A stretch of 64,000 bases of DNA from contig JAIUCV010001261.1 of assembly GCA_026724425.1 (NCBI GenBank), positions 1 to 64,000 of the forward strand, written 5' to 3'. A model generated the notes under the pieces. The model made no database searches and was not told the origin of the DNA. It was given only the letters and a program-made list of their open reading frames with translations. This document shows, in pieces, positions 10,763 to 21,058 of this stretch (position 1 is the first letter of the stretch; the number at the start of each line of letters is the position of its first letter). This stretch comes from Erythrophleum ivorense (Eukaryota; Streptophyta; Magnoliopsida; Fabales; Fabaceae). The position numbers and the translations under genes were made by a program.

Positions 10763-13700
10763 ATGTCTGAAAGTGAAGATAACCAAGTTGACCTTAAATT
10801 ATTCATCAAATTTGTTCAAGAACAATTCAAGAGGCTAAATACTAGGTTGGATCAAATAGATTCTTCTTCTTCCAATAGCAAGGCAAGACGTGGTAAAAAC
10901 GTTTTAGGAGGAGATGAATCTGATTTTGAGGAGGAAAGCCAACATGAAAGAGTTTGGAGAGCTCCACCTCAAAAGAAAGATGCGCTTAGTAATATCAAGA
11001 TGAAAATCCCTTCCTTTCAAGGGAAAGCTGACCCTGATGTATACCTTGAATGGGAAAGAAAAGTTGAGTTTATATTTGACTGTCAATCTTTTTCAGAAGA
11101 AAGTAAAGTGAAATTAGCTGCTTTGGAGTTTATAGATTATGCAAGCCTATGGTGGGATCAATTAACCACTAGTAGGAGGCGTTCTGGAGAGGGTCCAATT
11201 CGGTCTTGGCTAGAAATAAAGGCTCTCATGAGGAAGAGATTTGTCCCTACCCATTACTATAGGGATGTGCACAAAAGGCTCCACAAAATCAAACAAGGAT
11301 CTATGAGTATGGAAGAATATTTTCAGCAAATGCAAATTGCCATGATCAAAGCTGACATTGAGGAAGATTCAGAAGTTACAATGGCAAGATTTCTTGGTGG
11401 CTTAGACCCTGAAATTGCTACAGAAGTTGAATTGCAAAACTACCTTGATATGGAAGAGTTGTTGCATAAAGCCATTAAGGTGGAGAAGCATTTTAAGGCA
11501 AAACAGAAATTGAAATCACATGCTAGTTCCAACAAAGACTTCAAGTCCTCTTTCAAGTTTAAGGGAGAGACCAAGCCTAAAGAGGAGAATAAGTTGAAGA
11601 TGCAAACACCTACTTCTAAAGGTAAATCTGAACCTAAATCTTCTTCTAGTTCTTCTAAAATTAAATGCTTTAAATGTCAAGGTTTTGGTCACATTGCTTC
11701 ACAATGTCCAAATAAAAAGACTATGATTTTGCTTGAGAATGGTGTTGTTACTAGTGAAAGTAGTGGTAATGAAAAAGTGGAAGCTGAGTTGAGCTCCAAT
11801 GGAGGTAATGAATCTGATGTGGAGGTAGCTGAAGCTGTGTTTGGTGAGGTTCTAGTGTCAAGGCGTGCTCTTAGCATTCAACCTAAAGAAGAGCTTGAAA
11901 AAGAACAACGAGAGCATATCTTTCACACTAGGTGTTTTGTTAACAACAAAGTATGTAGTCTTATCATTGATAATGGGAGCTGCACTAATGTTGCTAGTAC
12001 CTTGTTAGTTGAAAAGCTAGGTTTGCCAACTAGAAAACACCCAACTCCTTATAATTTGTTGTGGTTCAATGATAATGGGGATGTTAAAGTTACTAAATAG
12101 GTAGTTGTAGCATTTTCCATAGGAAGTTACCATGATGAGGTTTTGTGTGATATAGCTCCTATGTATGCTGGACACTTATTATTGGGTAGGCCTTGACAAT
12201 TTGATAGGAAAGTTAAGTATGATGGTTATACTAACAGGTATTCTCTTGAGTTTAATAAGTAAGCCATTATGCTAACCCCTTTCAGACCCTTGCAGGCATA
12301 TGAGGATCAAAAGCGAATTACTCAAGAATGCAAGCTAAGAGAGAAAGAAAAGAAAGTGTGTGAGAAAGAAAGAAAAGAAAGTGAGATGGAGAGAAAAGGA
12401 AAGAGAGCTACTGAAAAGAAAAGTCAAGAGAGTGAAGAAAAGAAAGTAACATTATTTTCTGGTAGAGGAGAGATTAAGAGGGTTTTATGTAGTGAGACAT
12501 CTTTTGTATTTTTGTATAAGGATGTTTATCTAACCCTTAGTGACCTTGATGAATCTCTTCCTTCTAGTGTTTTGAGTTTGTTGCAGGAATATAAAGACTT
12601 GTTTCCGAAAGAGGTACCGGATAGATTGCCTCGCATAAGAGGCATTGAACATAGGATTGACTTTATTCCTGGAGCATCTCTTCCTAACCGACCTGCTTAT
12701 AGGGCAAATCCAGAAGAGACTAAGGAGATTCAGAGACAAGTGGAAGAACTCATGAAAAAGGGGTTTGTGAGAGAAAGCCTTAGTCCATGTGCTGTTCCGG
12801 TAATACTTGTGCCCAAGAAGGATGGCAAATGAAGGATGTATGTGGACTGCCGAGCCATTAACAAAATCACAGTTAAGTATAGATATCCTATTCCTAGACT
12901 TGATGACATGCTTGATGAGTTGTATGGTGCTTGCTTGTTTTCAAAAATAGATCTTAGGAGTGGTTATCATCAAATTAAGATGCAAGAGGGTGATGAGTGG
13001 AAGACTGCATTTAAGACTAAGTTTGGTTTGTATGAATGGCTTGTTATGCCCTTTGGCTTAATTAATGCTCCTAGTACATTCATGAGCTGAATGAATCATG
13101 TGTTTCGCCCTTACATAGGAAAGTTTGTTGTTGTGTATTTTGATGACATTCTTGTGTTTTCTAAGAATCTAGAAGAGCATGTTAAGCATTTGCATTCTGT
13201 CTTTATTATTTTGAGAGAAAATAAACTCTTTGCAAATTTAGAGAAATGCTCTTTCTACTTGGATTCTGTTGTTTTCCTTGGTTTTGTTGTAGGTGCTGAT
13301 GGCCTCCTGGTGGATGAAGAGAAGGTGAAGGCAATTCGGGAGTGGCCAACACCTAAGAATGCTAGTGAGGTGAGGAGTTTCCATGGACTTGCAAGTTTCT
13401 ACCGACGTTTTGTAAAGGACTTCTCAACCCTTGCTGCACCTTTAAATGAGCTGGTAAAGAAAAATGTTGTCTTTAAATGGGGTGAGGCACAAGAGGCGGC
13501 TTTTAACACTTTGAAAGATAAATTGACCAATGTCTCTCTACTTATTCTTCCTGATTTCTCTAAAGTTTTTGAAGTTGAATGTGATGCCTCTGGAATTGGT
13601 ATTGGTGCTGTTTTGATGCAAGAGTCTAGGCCTATTGCTTACTTTAGTGAAAAGCTTAGTGGTGCTTGTTTGAATTATTCAACTTATGACAAGGAATTGT

Positions 13701-15490
13701 ATGCTTTAAAAAGAGCTTTGGAACATTGGCAACATTATTTATGGTCTAAGGAATTTGTTTTGCATTCTGATCATAAGAGTCTTCAATACCTAAAGATCCA
13801 AGATAAGTTGAATAAGAGGCATGCTGTGTGGCTTGAATTCATTGAGTCAATACCTTATGTACTTAAACATAAAAAGGGGAAAGAAAATGTTGTGGCTGAT
13901 GTTTTGTCTAGGAGGTATAGTCTCATTACATCTATGCAAGTTAGGTTAATTGGTTTTGAATCTTTCAAAAGCATGTATGAATGTGATGTTGATTTTGCTG
14001 AAACTTGGAAGTTGTGTGAAAAACATGGTGCTCATGATTTCTTTAGATTTGATGGTTTCTTGTTTAAAGGAAATAAATTGTGTGTGCCTGTTTGTTCTAT
14101 GCGTGAGCTTTTGGTTAAAGAATCTCATGGGGGTGGTTTGATGGGACACTTTGGGATAGAAAAGACTTTATCCATGTTGAAGGAACATTTTTATTGGCCT
14201 CATATGTGTAGGGATGTGATTGCTATATGTAAAAGGTGCATTGCATGCAAGCACGCTAAATCTAAAATGCAACCACATGGTTTGTATACTCCTTTACCTG
14301 TTCCTTCTCATCCTTGGGTAGATATTTCAATGGATTTTGTGCTTGGATTGCCTAGAACATCTAGTGGAAAGGATAGCATATTTGTTGTTGTTGATCGATT
14401 TAGTAAAATGGCTCATTTCATTGCTTGCTCAAAAACAAATGATGCTGTCCATATTTCTGATTTGTTTTTCAAGGAGATTGTTAGATTGCATGGTTTGCCC
14501 TGATCTATTGTGAGTGACCATGATGTTAAATTTGTTAGTCACTTTTGGAAAACTTTGTGGGCAAAGTTGGGTACAAAGCTTGTGTTTTCTACGGTTGCAC
14601 ATCCTCAAACGGATGGACAAACCGAAGTGGTGAATCGAACACTTTCTTCCTTATTGCGTGTTGTAATTCAAAAAAATTTAAAGAATTGGGAAAAGTGTTT
14701 GCCTCACATTGAGTTTGCATATAATCGTGCCTTGCATTCTACAACTGAGTTTTCTCCTTTTGAAATTGTATATGGTTTTAATCCCTTGACTCCCTTAGAT
14801 CTACTTCCTCTGCCTTGTAATGAGTTTGCTAACCTTGAAGGTGCAAAGAAAGCTAAGTTTGTGCAGGATCTTCATGCTAAGGTTAAGGCGAACATTGAGC
14901 GCAAGAATGAGCAATATGCTCAACATGCTAATAAAGGCCGAAGGAAGGTTATCTTTGAACCAGGAGATTGGGTGTGGGTTCATTTGAGGAAAGAAAGGTT
15001 TCCTGAACAAAGGAAGTCCAAATTACACCCAAGAGGCGATGGTCCTTTCCAAGTGTTGGAAAGAATAAATGATAATGCATATAAAATTGATTTACCTAGT
15101 TCTTATGGGAATGTAAGCGCAACTTTCAATGTGGCTGACCTTTCTCTTTTTGATATTGCAGATTCGAGGACGAATCCTTTTCAGGAGGGAGGGAATGATG
15201 GAGGTGAGATAGGAGATTTGAAAAAGCTTAAACTAAATCAAGAACTTGGAAACAAAAGGGCTGGACATGACTCTAAAATATGGCCAAATAAAGATCCATT
15301 GCAAGGTATGGGAGGCCCATGCACAAGATCAAGAGCCAAAGCTATGAAGGAGGCCTTGAATGGAGTGATCCAAAAACTAATAGACTTGGAGCCCATAGTC
15401 TTAGCTGAATATGAAGCCCAAAAGGAACAAATTGGCATAAAGATTATTTCATTCCTACAAGATGCTAGGCTAAGCCCAAAGGGAGCCTAA
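10763..15490 (+). pseudogene. gag-pol polyprotein of the CRM-like element, six in-frame stops
   Basis: A single frame runs from the Met of MSESEDNQ to a stop inside the 3' LTR. The upstream Met at 10697 belongs to the leader. Domains in order: Gag core (KIPSFQGKADPDVYLEWERK, then LWWDQL), CCHC knuckle (CFKCQGFGHIASQC), protease (IIDNGSCTN, where relatives have DGGS), RT (KIDLRSGYHQI, then YFDDILVF), RNase H (ECDASGIGIGAVL), integrase zinc finger (HFGIEKTL...CIACK) and DDE core (DISMDF, VSDHDVKF, TEVVNRTL), and a C-terminal tail running 295 nt into the LTR. Stops are at 12098 (TAG), 12194 (TGA), 12260 (TAA), 12830 (TGA), 13088 (TGA) and 14501 (TGA). The frame never shifts. Three of the stops replace a conserved Trp or Arg (GRPW, GKW, LPR), each by one transition. 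RT, RNase H and integrase signature residues survive. Confidence 0.93.
15182..15195 (+). other. Polypurine tract of the CRM-like element
   Basis: CAGGAGGGAGGGAA directly precedes the TG of the 3' LTR. It overlaps the pol frame, encoding part of the QEGGN segment. Confidence 0.85.
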
Positions 15491-16089
15491 TTGAAGGAGT
15501 CTAGCCATTTTCCACAAAATCAGTCATTTTCCACAAAATTCTCTTAGTTTTATTTTGTTTTAATTTGATTGTTGTTGTTTCAGATTTTTAGGCACCATTC
15601 TTGGTGAATTTGTTTAGATTTAAATTTCTTTTATTTTTCCCGCCATGTAAAAGGCACCACCTAGGAATTATTCTGTTTAGGGTTTTATTTTTCAAATGCC
15701 TATATAAGGCCCACTTGTACTCCAAGGATGGCAGATTGAATGAATTATCTTTTCAGAATTATTTCTGATTTGTGAGGTTTCTCTTGTGACCTTTGTGTGC
15801 TGGAGAAAATCTTTGACTTATCAAAAGAGTGGTTTCCTTTGTGGCGTCCCGGATTAGGGTTCTAAGAGACGGGTTCTCTTAGGGTTCAATTCCATTGACC
15901 AACATCTCTTCTTCTTCTTTGTTCTTTGTTCCTTTTCTTTGTTCTTTGTTCTTTGTTCTTTGTTCTTTGTTCTTTGTTCTTTGTTGCTTATTGTCCATAT
16001 TATTTGTTCTTGTGCTGCATGCCAAAATTCGATCACTGATCCGTGTAATTTGGGGTTCCTAGAACGAGTTTCTACGGAGTCTCACATCA
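15196..16089 (+). repeat. 3' LTR of the CRM-like element (894 bp)
   Basis: It is colinear with the 5' LTR, with about 16 single-base differences by eye (about 2%). It is 28 bp longer because a TTCTTTG tandem repeat near 15930-15985 has four extra units. A TATATAA box lies at 15701-15707. The first 295 nt encode the end of pol. Confidence 0.95.
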
Positions 16090-16094
16090 GCATG
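16090..16094. other. Right target-site duplication (GCATG)
   Basis: It matches 8848-8852 exactly. Confidence 0.95.
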
Positions 16095-17511
16095 AGTCAT
16101 CATTTAAACTTCTTATAAACATAATCTAAATTTAGCATATTTTGGGCAACCATTATGGAAACATGACTCTATCATCTTCAAAAATATGGCCTAATTAAAA
16201 ATAGTATATGCAGGTACTATATTCAATGTCTTATATCAATGAACATAGATCTAAGTTTTAGAAGTCAATGTACAACTAAAGGTAAAGGATCACTTTCCCT
16301 GGCTCTTTGAATTTGCAAAGAAAAATAATCGTTAGAATATCCATCGTATAAAGAAACAAAGTCATAAAAACATGCTATTTAGGGCGTCCCTCAAAATGGA
16401 TCCACACCACATGCATAAATAAGGTTCATGGTACATCTCTGAAGAGAAGTCGGTACATCTCTAAAGAGAAGCTAGTTTAGAGATGATCCTTGAAGAATCA
16501 TTTTTCTTGGATGTTAATGATAACTAAAGTCTTAAAATCTCATATATGTCTAAAACACGTTCATGATGCTATGCTTGCAGAGTTCTATTCTCAAGAGAAT
16601 AACTCATCAATATAGATAAATGCATTAAAGTACATTTATGTATTAGCACATGTATCATTACACAACATATAGACAAATAAAGTGCTCCTAGTTTCTCCTA
16701 ACGGTTCTTGATGGAACCCATTCCTCTTACGATATCTTTTAGTATCTTAAAGGTTTTAGTATTCTATAATCCATATCTAGTATTCCTTAAGAACTGTCAT
16801 CTATACATAAGTATCATTTAGAGTTTAGTCCTCAGTGTATAGCAATCATGGTATATGACAAAGTCTGGTCATTTACACATAGGTATCATTTGGAGTTTAG
16901 TCCTTCGTGTATAAGAATCATAGTCTATGAAAGAGTAAAGTCATCCATGCATAGGCATTGCCTATAGTGAAATCATTTATGCATTTTTTTAAAATCATAT
17001 AGTCCATAATATAAAAATAATTATTAAGAGCTTAGCTGTTAATTATGCTTAGGGCTCCAAAAAGATTAAAAGAGGTAACTTGAATGAAAGGTTTAGAAAA
17101 GGCTCATATTTCCTAATAATTCTTAATTAGCAAATAAAATAGCCATTCAAATGAATAGGATTAAATTCCTTTCTTATAGCCATTCAAGCAAACAATTCAG
17201 TTCTTATATTTTTTTTAGGCCTTTTTGGGCTTGGAGGTTTTTAAGAATTAAATTCCTAAGTAATTATTTCACAATTCTATCCTATTCCATAATTTGAAAA
17301 AATATCAAATAAATCCTTAAAATTTCTCTAAAATTTCTAATAAATTCAGATAATTCCACAAAATTTTGTTTATGTAATATAAGTTTATTTTTCACTAAAT
17401 ATTCACTATCTAGTCATTATTTAGTCTCTAAATATTTTCTAATATTAGTTAATTTATCTTAAAATTACAAAATTATTATAACAAAATTCCTATTGGGAGG
17501 AGGATATTACA
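16095..17511 (-). repeat. 5' LTR of the old gypsy element, second part
   Basis: This is the continuation of 8120-8852 beyond the young insertion. On the minus strand the LTR starts TGTAATATCCTCCTCC at 17511, a common plant gypsy LTR start. Its last 300 bases resemble 1-305. It includes a 72-bp tandem repeat at 16796-16985 and a short direct repeat of GGTACATCTCT near 16429-16470. Confidence 0.65.
16796..16985. repeat. 72-bp tandem repeat, about 2.6 copies
   Basis: GTCAT(C/T)TA(T/C)ACATA(A/G)GTATCATTT starts at 16796 and recurs at 16868. A diverged copy follows at 16940, so the period is exactly 72 bases. It lies inside the old LTR. Confidence 0.75.
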
Positions 17512-19346
17512 CATGGCATAAGTGTATTGATTTTATTCAATGAGCAAGAAATTTGATCCCTTAATAACTTAACTAAAAATCCAATGTCTTTCTCAAATAT
17601 TCCATATTCACTTATATCAATCAATAACCAATATCATTATACTAATCTAATATAAATAGATGAAAGTTTACTACCCAACTAAGTAGTTATAAAAAAAGCA
17701 AAATAAAAGGGATTTTGAGAAAAATTTGTTTGAAAAATTTTTATGAAAACCACAAAAATTTTCAACAAAACTCCTTAAAACTTTTTAAATTTTCCAAAAT
17801 TTAAAGGCCAACTCCTTACCCCTCAAGCTTAAAATTAAACACTGTCCTTAGTGTTTCAAATAAAATCTAAGAAAGGTCCCCTCTAAAATATATGTGGCAA
17901 TTAATAGAAATTAAAATCATGGAATATATTTTGTAAAATTTAGCTGAGTCATGCAAGCTAACTTATAGGAACTTAAGATGAAGATAAAATGTATACATTT
18001 CTTAACATAAACAAACCATAATAGCTAGTGAACAAGACATGTTATCCAATTCGATGAGAGAGAGCTTTGATAAAGAGTTGGGCTAATCATAAATTAGAGA
18101 CACATGACATACGTAATCATTAATGTATTGCTATAACTATTAAGCCAAACTTCCTCCAATTCATAGGTTCCTTTCATGTGCCATGATGCCTTACATACAC
18201 AAAAGAGTTAACATGGAATAAGTGGCATAAACATGAACTTTAAACTAAGCAAGATTTGAATCAAAGAATAATGCAAAAGAATCCTCCCCAATAAATTTGA
18301 AGAAGCATCATTTAAAACATGAATCAAAGAACTGATTGCATCAGAATTATACATAACATAAAAAGAACCCATCTAAAATATATATGTACTGATCTCTAAA
18401 TTTTAAGTAAGAAATTTGATCATATGAAAAAAGACACTCGATATCTAAAACTTGCCTTAAGGCTTAAAATGAAAGGATTCTATTATTCATTAAAATCAAG
18501 GCACAAAATCACACCCATTAGAAGCAATTTGTCATGCCCAAGAAAACAAATAAAATAATCATGAATTGAGTTAGGATTTGCAAAATCATCAACCATTGGG
18601 TATAAATTTTCAACACTTTCTCATGAATAAAAGGCCTATGAGTTTGTTGGATGTAGTGCAAGATGAAAAGTTCACTTGGAAGAGTATGACAAACCTACAA
18701 TCATAGGATTCTTAACCATCCAAAGATGCAATTGAAATCAACAAGTGAAGAAGGAAAGTGATGGAGGAAAACATAGGGCTGAAATGAGGAAAGGAGTAGG
18801 GACAAGTAAGGGAAGAAGAAAAACAAAAAAAAATAGTTTTATTTGTTAAAATTTTTAATTTTTAATTATTATTATTGCTCAAGCACAAGGCTATACCAAT
18901 TGACAGAGCATGTGTGTGGGTGAATAATCTTCTAAAACCCCCTAAAACCCCAAATAACTCATACCAATGTAAAATAATCAAGAGTTAAAGAAAATATTAA
19001 GAAATAAGGGATTTTCCTAATATTTTAAACTCTACTACTGATCCTTAAAGCTCTATCCACCAAATTGCCATTTAGCAAAGTACATAGACACAAAAGAAAA
19101 TTTAAAAAGGAAAGGGAAAATTAGAAAAATTAACCAAAAATAACAAAAATGAGGAAAGCAAAAGTAAAAAAAGAAAAAGGAAAAAATCTGAATTAATTAG
19201 AATAACAAGTTTGGAGATACTCAAGGAACAAGAAAAAAAAATAAGGAAAACAAAAATAAAAATGAAATAAAGAAAAAAATAAAATAACAAACAAGGTAGA
19301 AAAAAAGAAATTTTTTTAAAGTAATAAGAATAATTATATTGATTAC
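17512..19346 (-). repeat. Decayed internal region of an Athila/Tat-like element
   Basis: No intact frame is present. The block sits just inside a minus-strand primer-binding site and LTR (19347-21058), so it is the truncated internal part of that element. A phrase near 17823-17865 (CAAGCTTAAAATTAAACACTG, then TGTCCTTAGTGTTT) is of a kind I associate with Athila/Tat elements of many plants. The purine-rich run at 19090-19320 gives only low-complexity open frames. Confidence 0.4.
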
Positions 19347-19374
19347 GTGTTCCTCGACAAGTGTGCCAAAAACT
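19347..19374 (-). other. Primer-binding-site region of the Athila/Tat-like element
   Basis: The minus strand reads AGTTTTTGGCAC...TTGTCGAGGAACAC. This is a decayed form of the TTTTTGGCGCCGTTGCCGGGGA-type site used by Athila/Tat elements. It abuts the LTR at 19375. Confidence 0.65.
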
Positions 19375-21058
19375 TGTTGGTGATAATTTCCAAGTATACA
19401 AGTCAAGTAATAAAGAAACAAGTAAAGTATCATTCCACAAAAAAAGTTAATTAAGTACCAAATTTATAAATTATTGTTATTCTATAGATAATCCACTAAA
19501 TTAAATTAAATAAACTACTAACTAAGAAACAAATTGAAAGCATGAAATTAAATAACTGGACTAATTAATTATAAAAAAACTCTAGAGTTTAGATTTCAAT
19601 GTTTACTTCTTGTGATTGAACTAAGAGTAACACATGCAATTAATTTCTATCCTAATTCATAACTAATTCCTTACATACGTAATTTTCCTTTTAGATAAAA
19701 CACATGTATTTATACTAATCCTATATCTACATTTGTGATTATAAGCTCTAATGTAGACTTTTTAAACTCTCTGGAGTATAGTGTATGCCTACATGTAGAA
19801 ACTTAGCATGCATGCAAGTCATAATTTTGCCTAAGTAAGATCTATATCTCTATAAAATCTAAACTTGAATCTATTATTTAGGTTACCTCTTATAGTAATT
19901 CACCTCTTAGTTTATCTCATTATAGATTAGATTTCACAAATAGTGGTAAGCAATTTGCAAATAGATTATAACTGAATAATAAATTAATTAAAAGAAAAAT
20001 TAACACATGAATATTGTAAATTCAAACATAATCCATAAACATCTCTATCTAAACTCCAGATCTAAAGAGTTTAACTACTCATAGCCAAAACTAAAATCCT
20101 TAAAAAAAAAAAAAAGAGTCCATATCAAATAGAAAACGAGAGAAAAATATGGTAGAGAAATTTTCAAATGGAATTTTAGATCTTAGTGTCACAACTATTC
20201 TCTAAAGCTCTTTCTTAATCATGGTGCAAGTGTTCTTTTCCCCCTAGGTGTTTATTTAAATACCTTTGATCTAGGGTTATCAAAAGTTTTAACTTTCCAA
20301 AAATACCCTTAATCATCTCCTAATGATACGAAGTTATTCTAATTTAAATAGGATTCAGTTTCTTAATTTTGTTGTCTCACTTAGCCCTCTATTTCGAACC
20401 AGATATAAGCCTATTCAGATTTGCTCCCTTTATGAAGGATATAGTTGTAGATGTTAGTATTCTGATGCACTGGACCTTTGCACACAAGAAAAAGGCCCAC
20501 AAAACCACACTACCTTGACCAGTTTGTCCAAATATAGAATCTCAACTTCCCAACTTATCTACTCCCAAAATGGCTTTATTTTAACTCAAACTTTTATGAA
20601 AGTTATAGCCTTGGATGCATAGATGGTTTTAGACTTTTGAATCATCTGATTTTAACATCAAAAGCCTCAAATACAATCTTTTAAAGAATAATGGGTCGAG
20701 CAGAAATCCTACTCTTATTAAAATTAAGACAGCTTTTCATATAAGATTTCAAAACCATGTTTGGAAACCTAAATGGATATAGATTTTGGCCCATAATACT
20801 ATTCTAGAAAGCTTGAGATGTCCTCTCCAACTTCTTTGAAGGCTTCATTCACATTATGGCCTTCTAACCCAATGAAAAACTTGAAATAAGCAACAAATGT
20901 TAAAAATATAAAATTTTATAATTTTAAGCTTAATTACTCTCAATTCTTAATTTATGTCCTAAACACAATTATCAACGCCAATAACCATAATAAGACATAA
21001 ATTATAATAAATAGACTAATTGTAAAGAAAATATAAATGTAAAATAATATATCTATCA
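19375..21058 (-). repeat. 5' LTR of an Athila/Tat-like element (1,684 bp)
   Basis: On the minus strand the block begins TGATAGATATATTATTTTAC at 21058 and ends ...TTATCACCAACA next to the primer-binding site. It includes ATTGGCGTTGATAATTGTG near the start, a wording I associate with this LTR type. No coding sequence is visible. No second LTR was found in the window, so the element is truncated, probably by its neighbour on the left. Confidence 0.65.

Larger units (their letters stand above)
8853..16089 (+). mobile_element. Near-complete Ty3/gypsy retrotransposon, CRM-like
   Basis: This is a 7.2-kb element with two LTRs (8853-9718 and 15196-16089), TG...CA ends, a 5-bp target duplication (GCATG), an exact primer-binding site (9721-9732) and a polypurine tract (about 15182-15195). 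One gag-pol reading frame has the order Gag, protease, RT, RNase H, integrase, which defines Ty3/gypsy. The integrase tail (SATFNVADLS, RTNPFQEGGND) and the pol frame that runs on into the 3' LTR resemble the CRM clade of plant chromoviruses as I know it. The LTRs differ by about 16 substitutions plus one 28-bp tandem expansion, so the insertion is young compared with the surrounding elements. Six in-frame stops make this copy non-autonomous. Confidence 0.93.

Noticed and set aside
16796..16985. Regularly spaced repeats as a CRISPR-like array
   Set aside because: The repeats are contiguous 72-bp tandem units without unique spacers, inside a plant LTR.
19102..19440. Hydrophobic open frames that look like membrane proteins
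   Set aside because: They come from a long A/G-rich run read on the opposite strand as Phe/Leu-rich sequence, inside a retroelement remnant.
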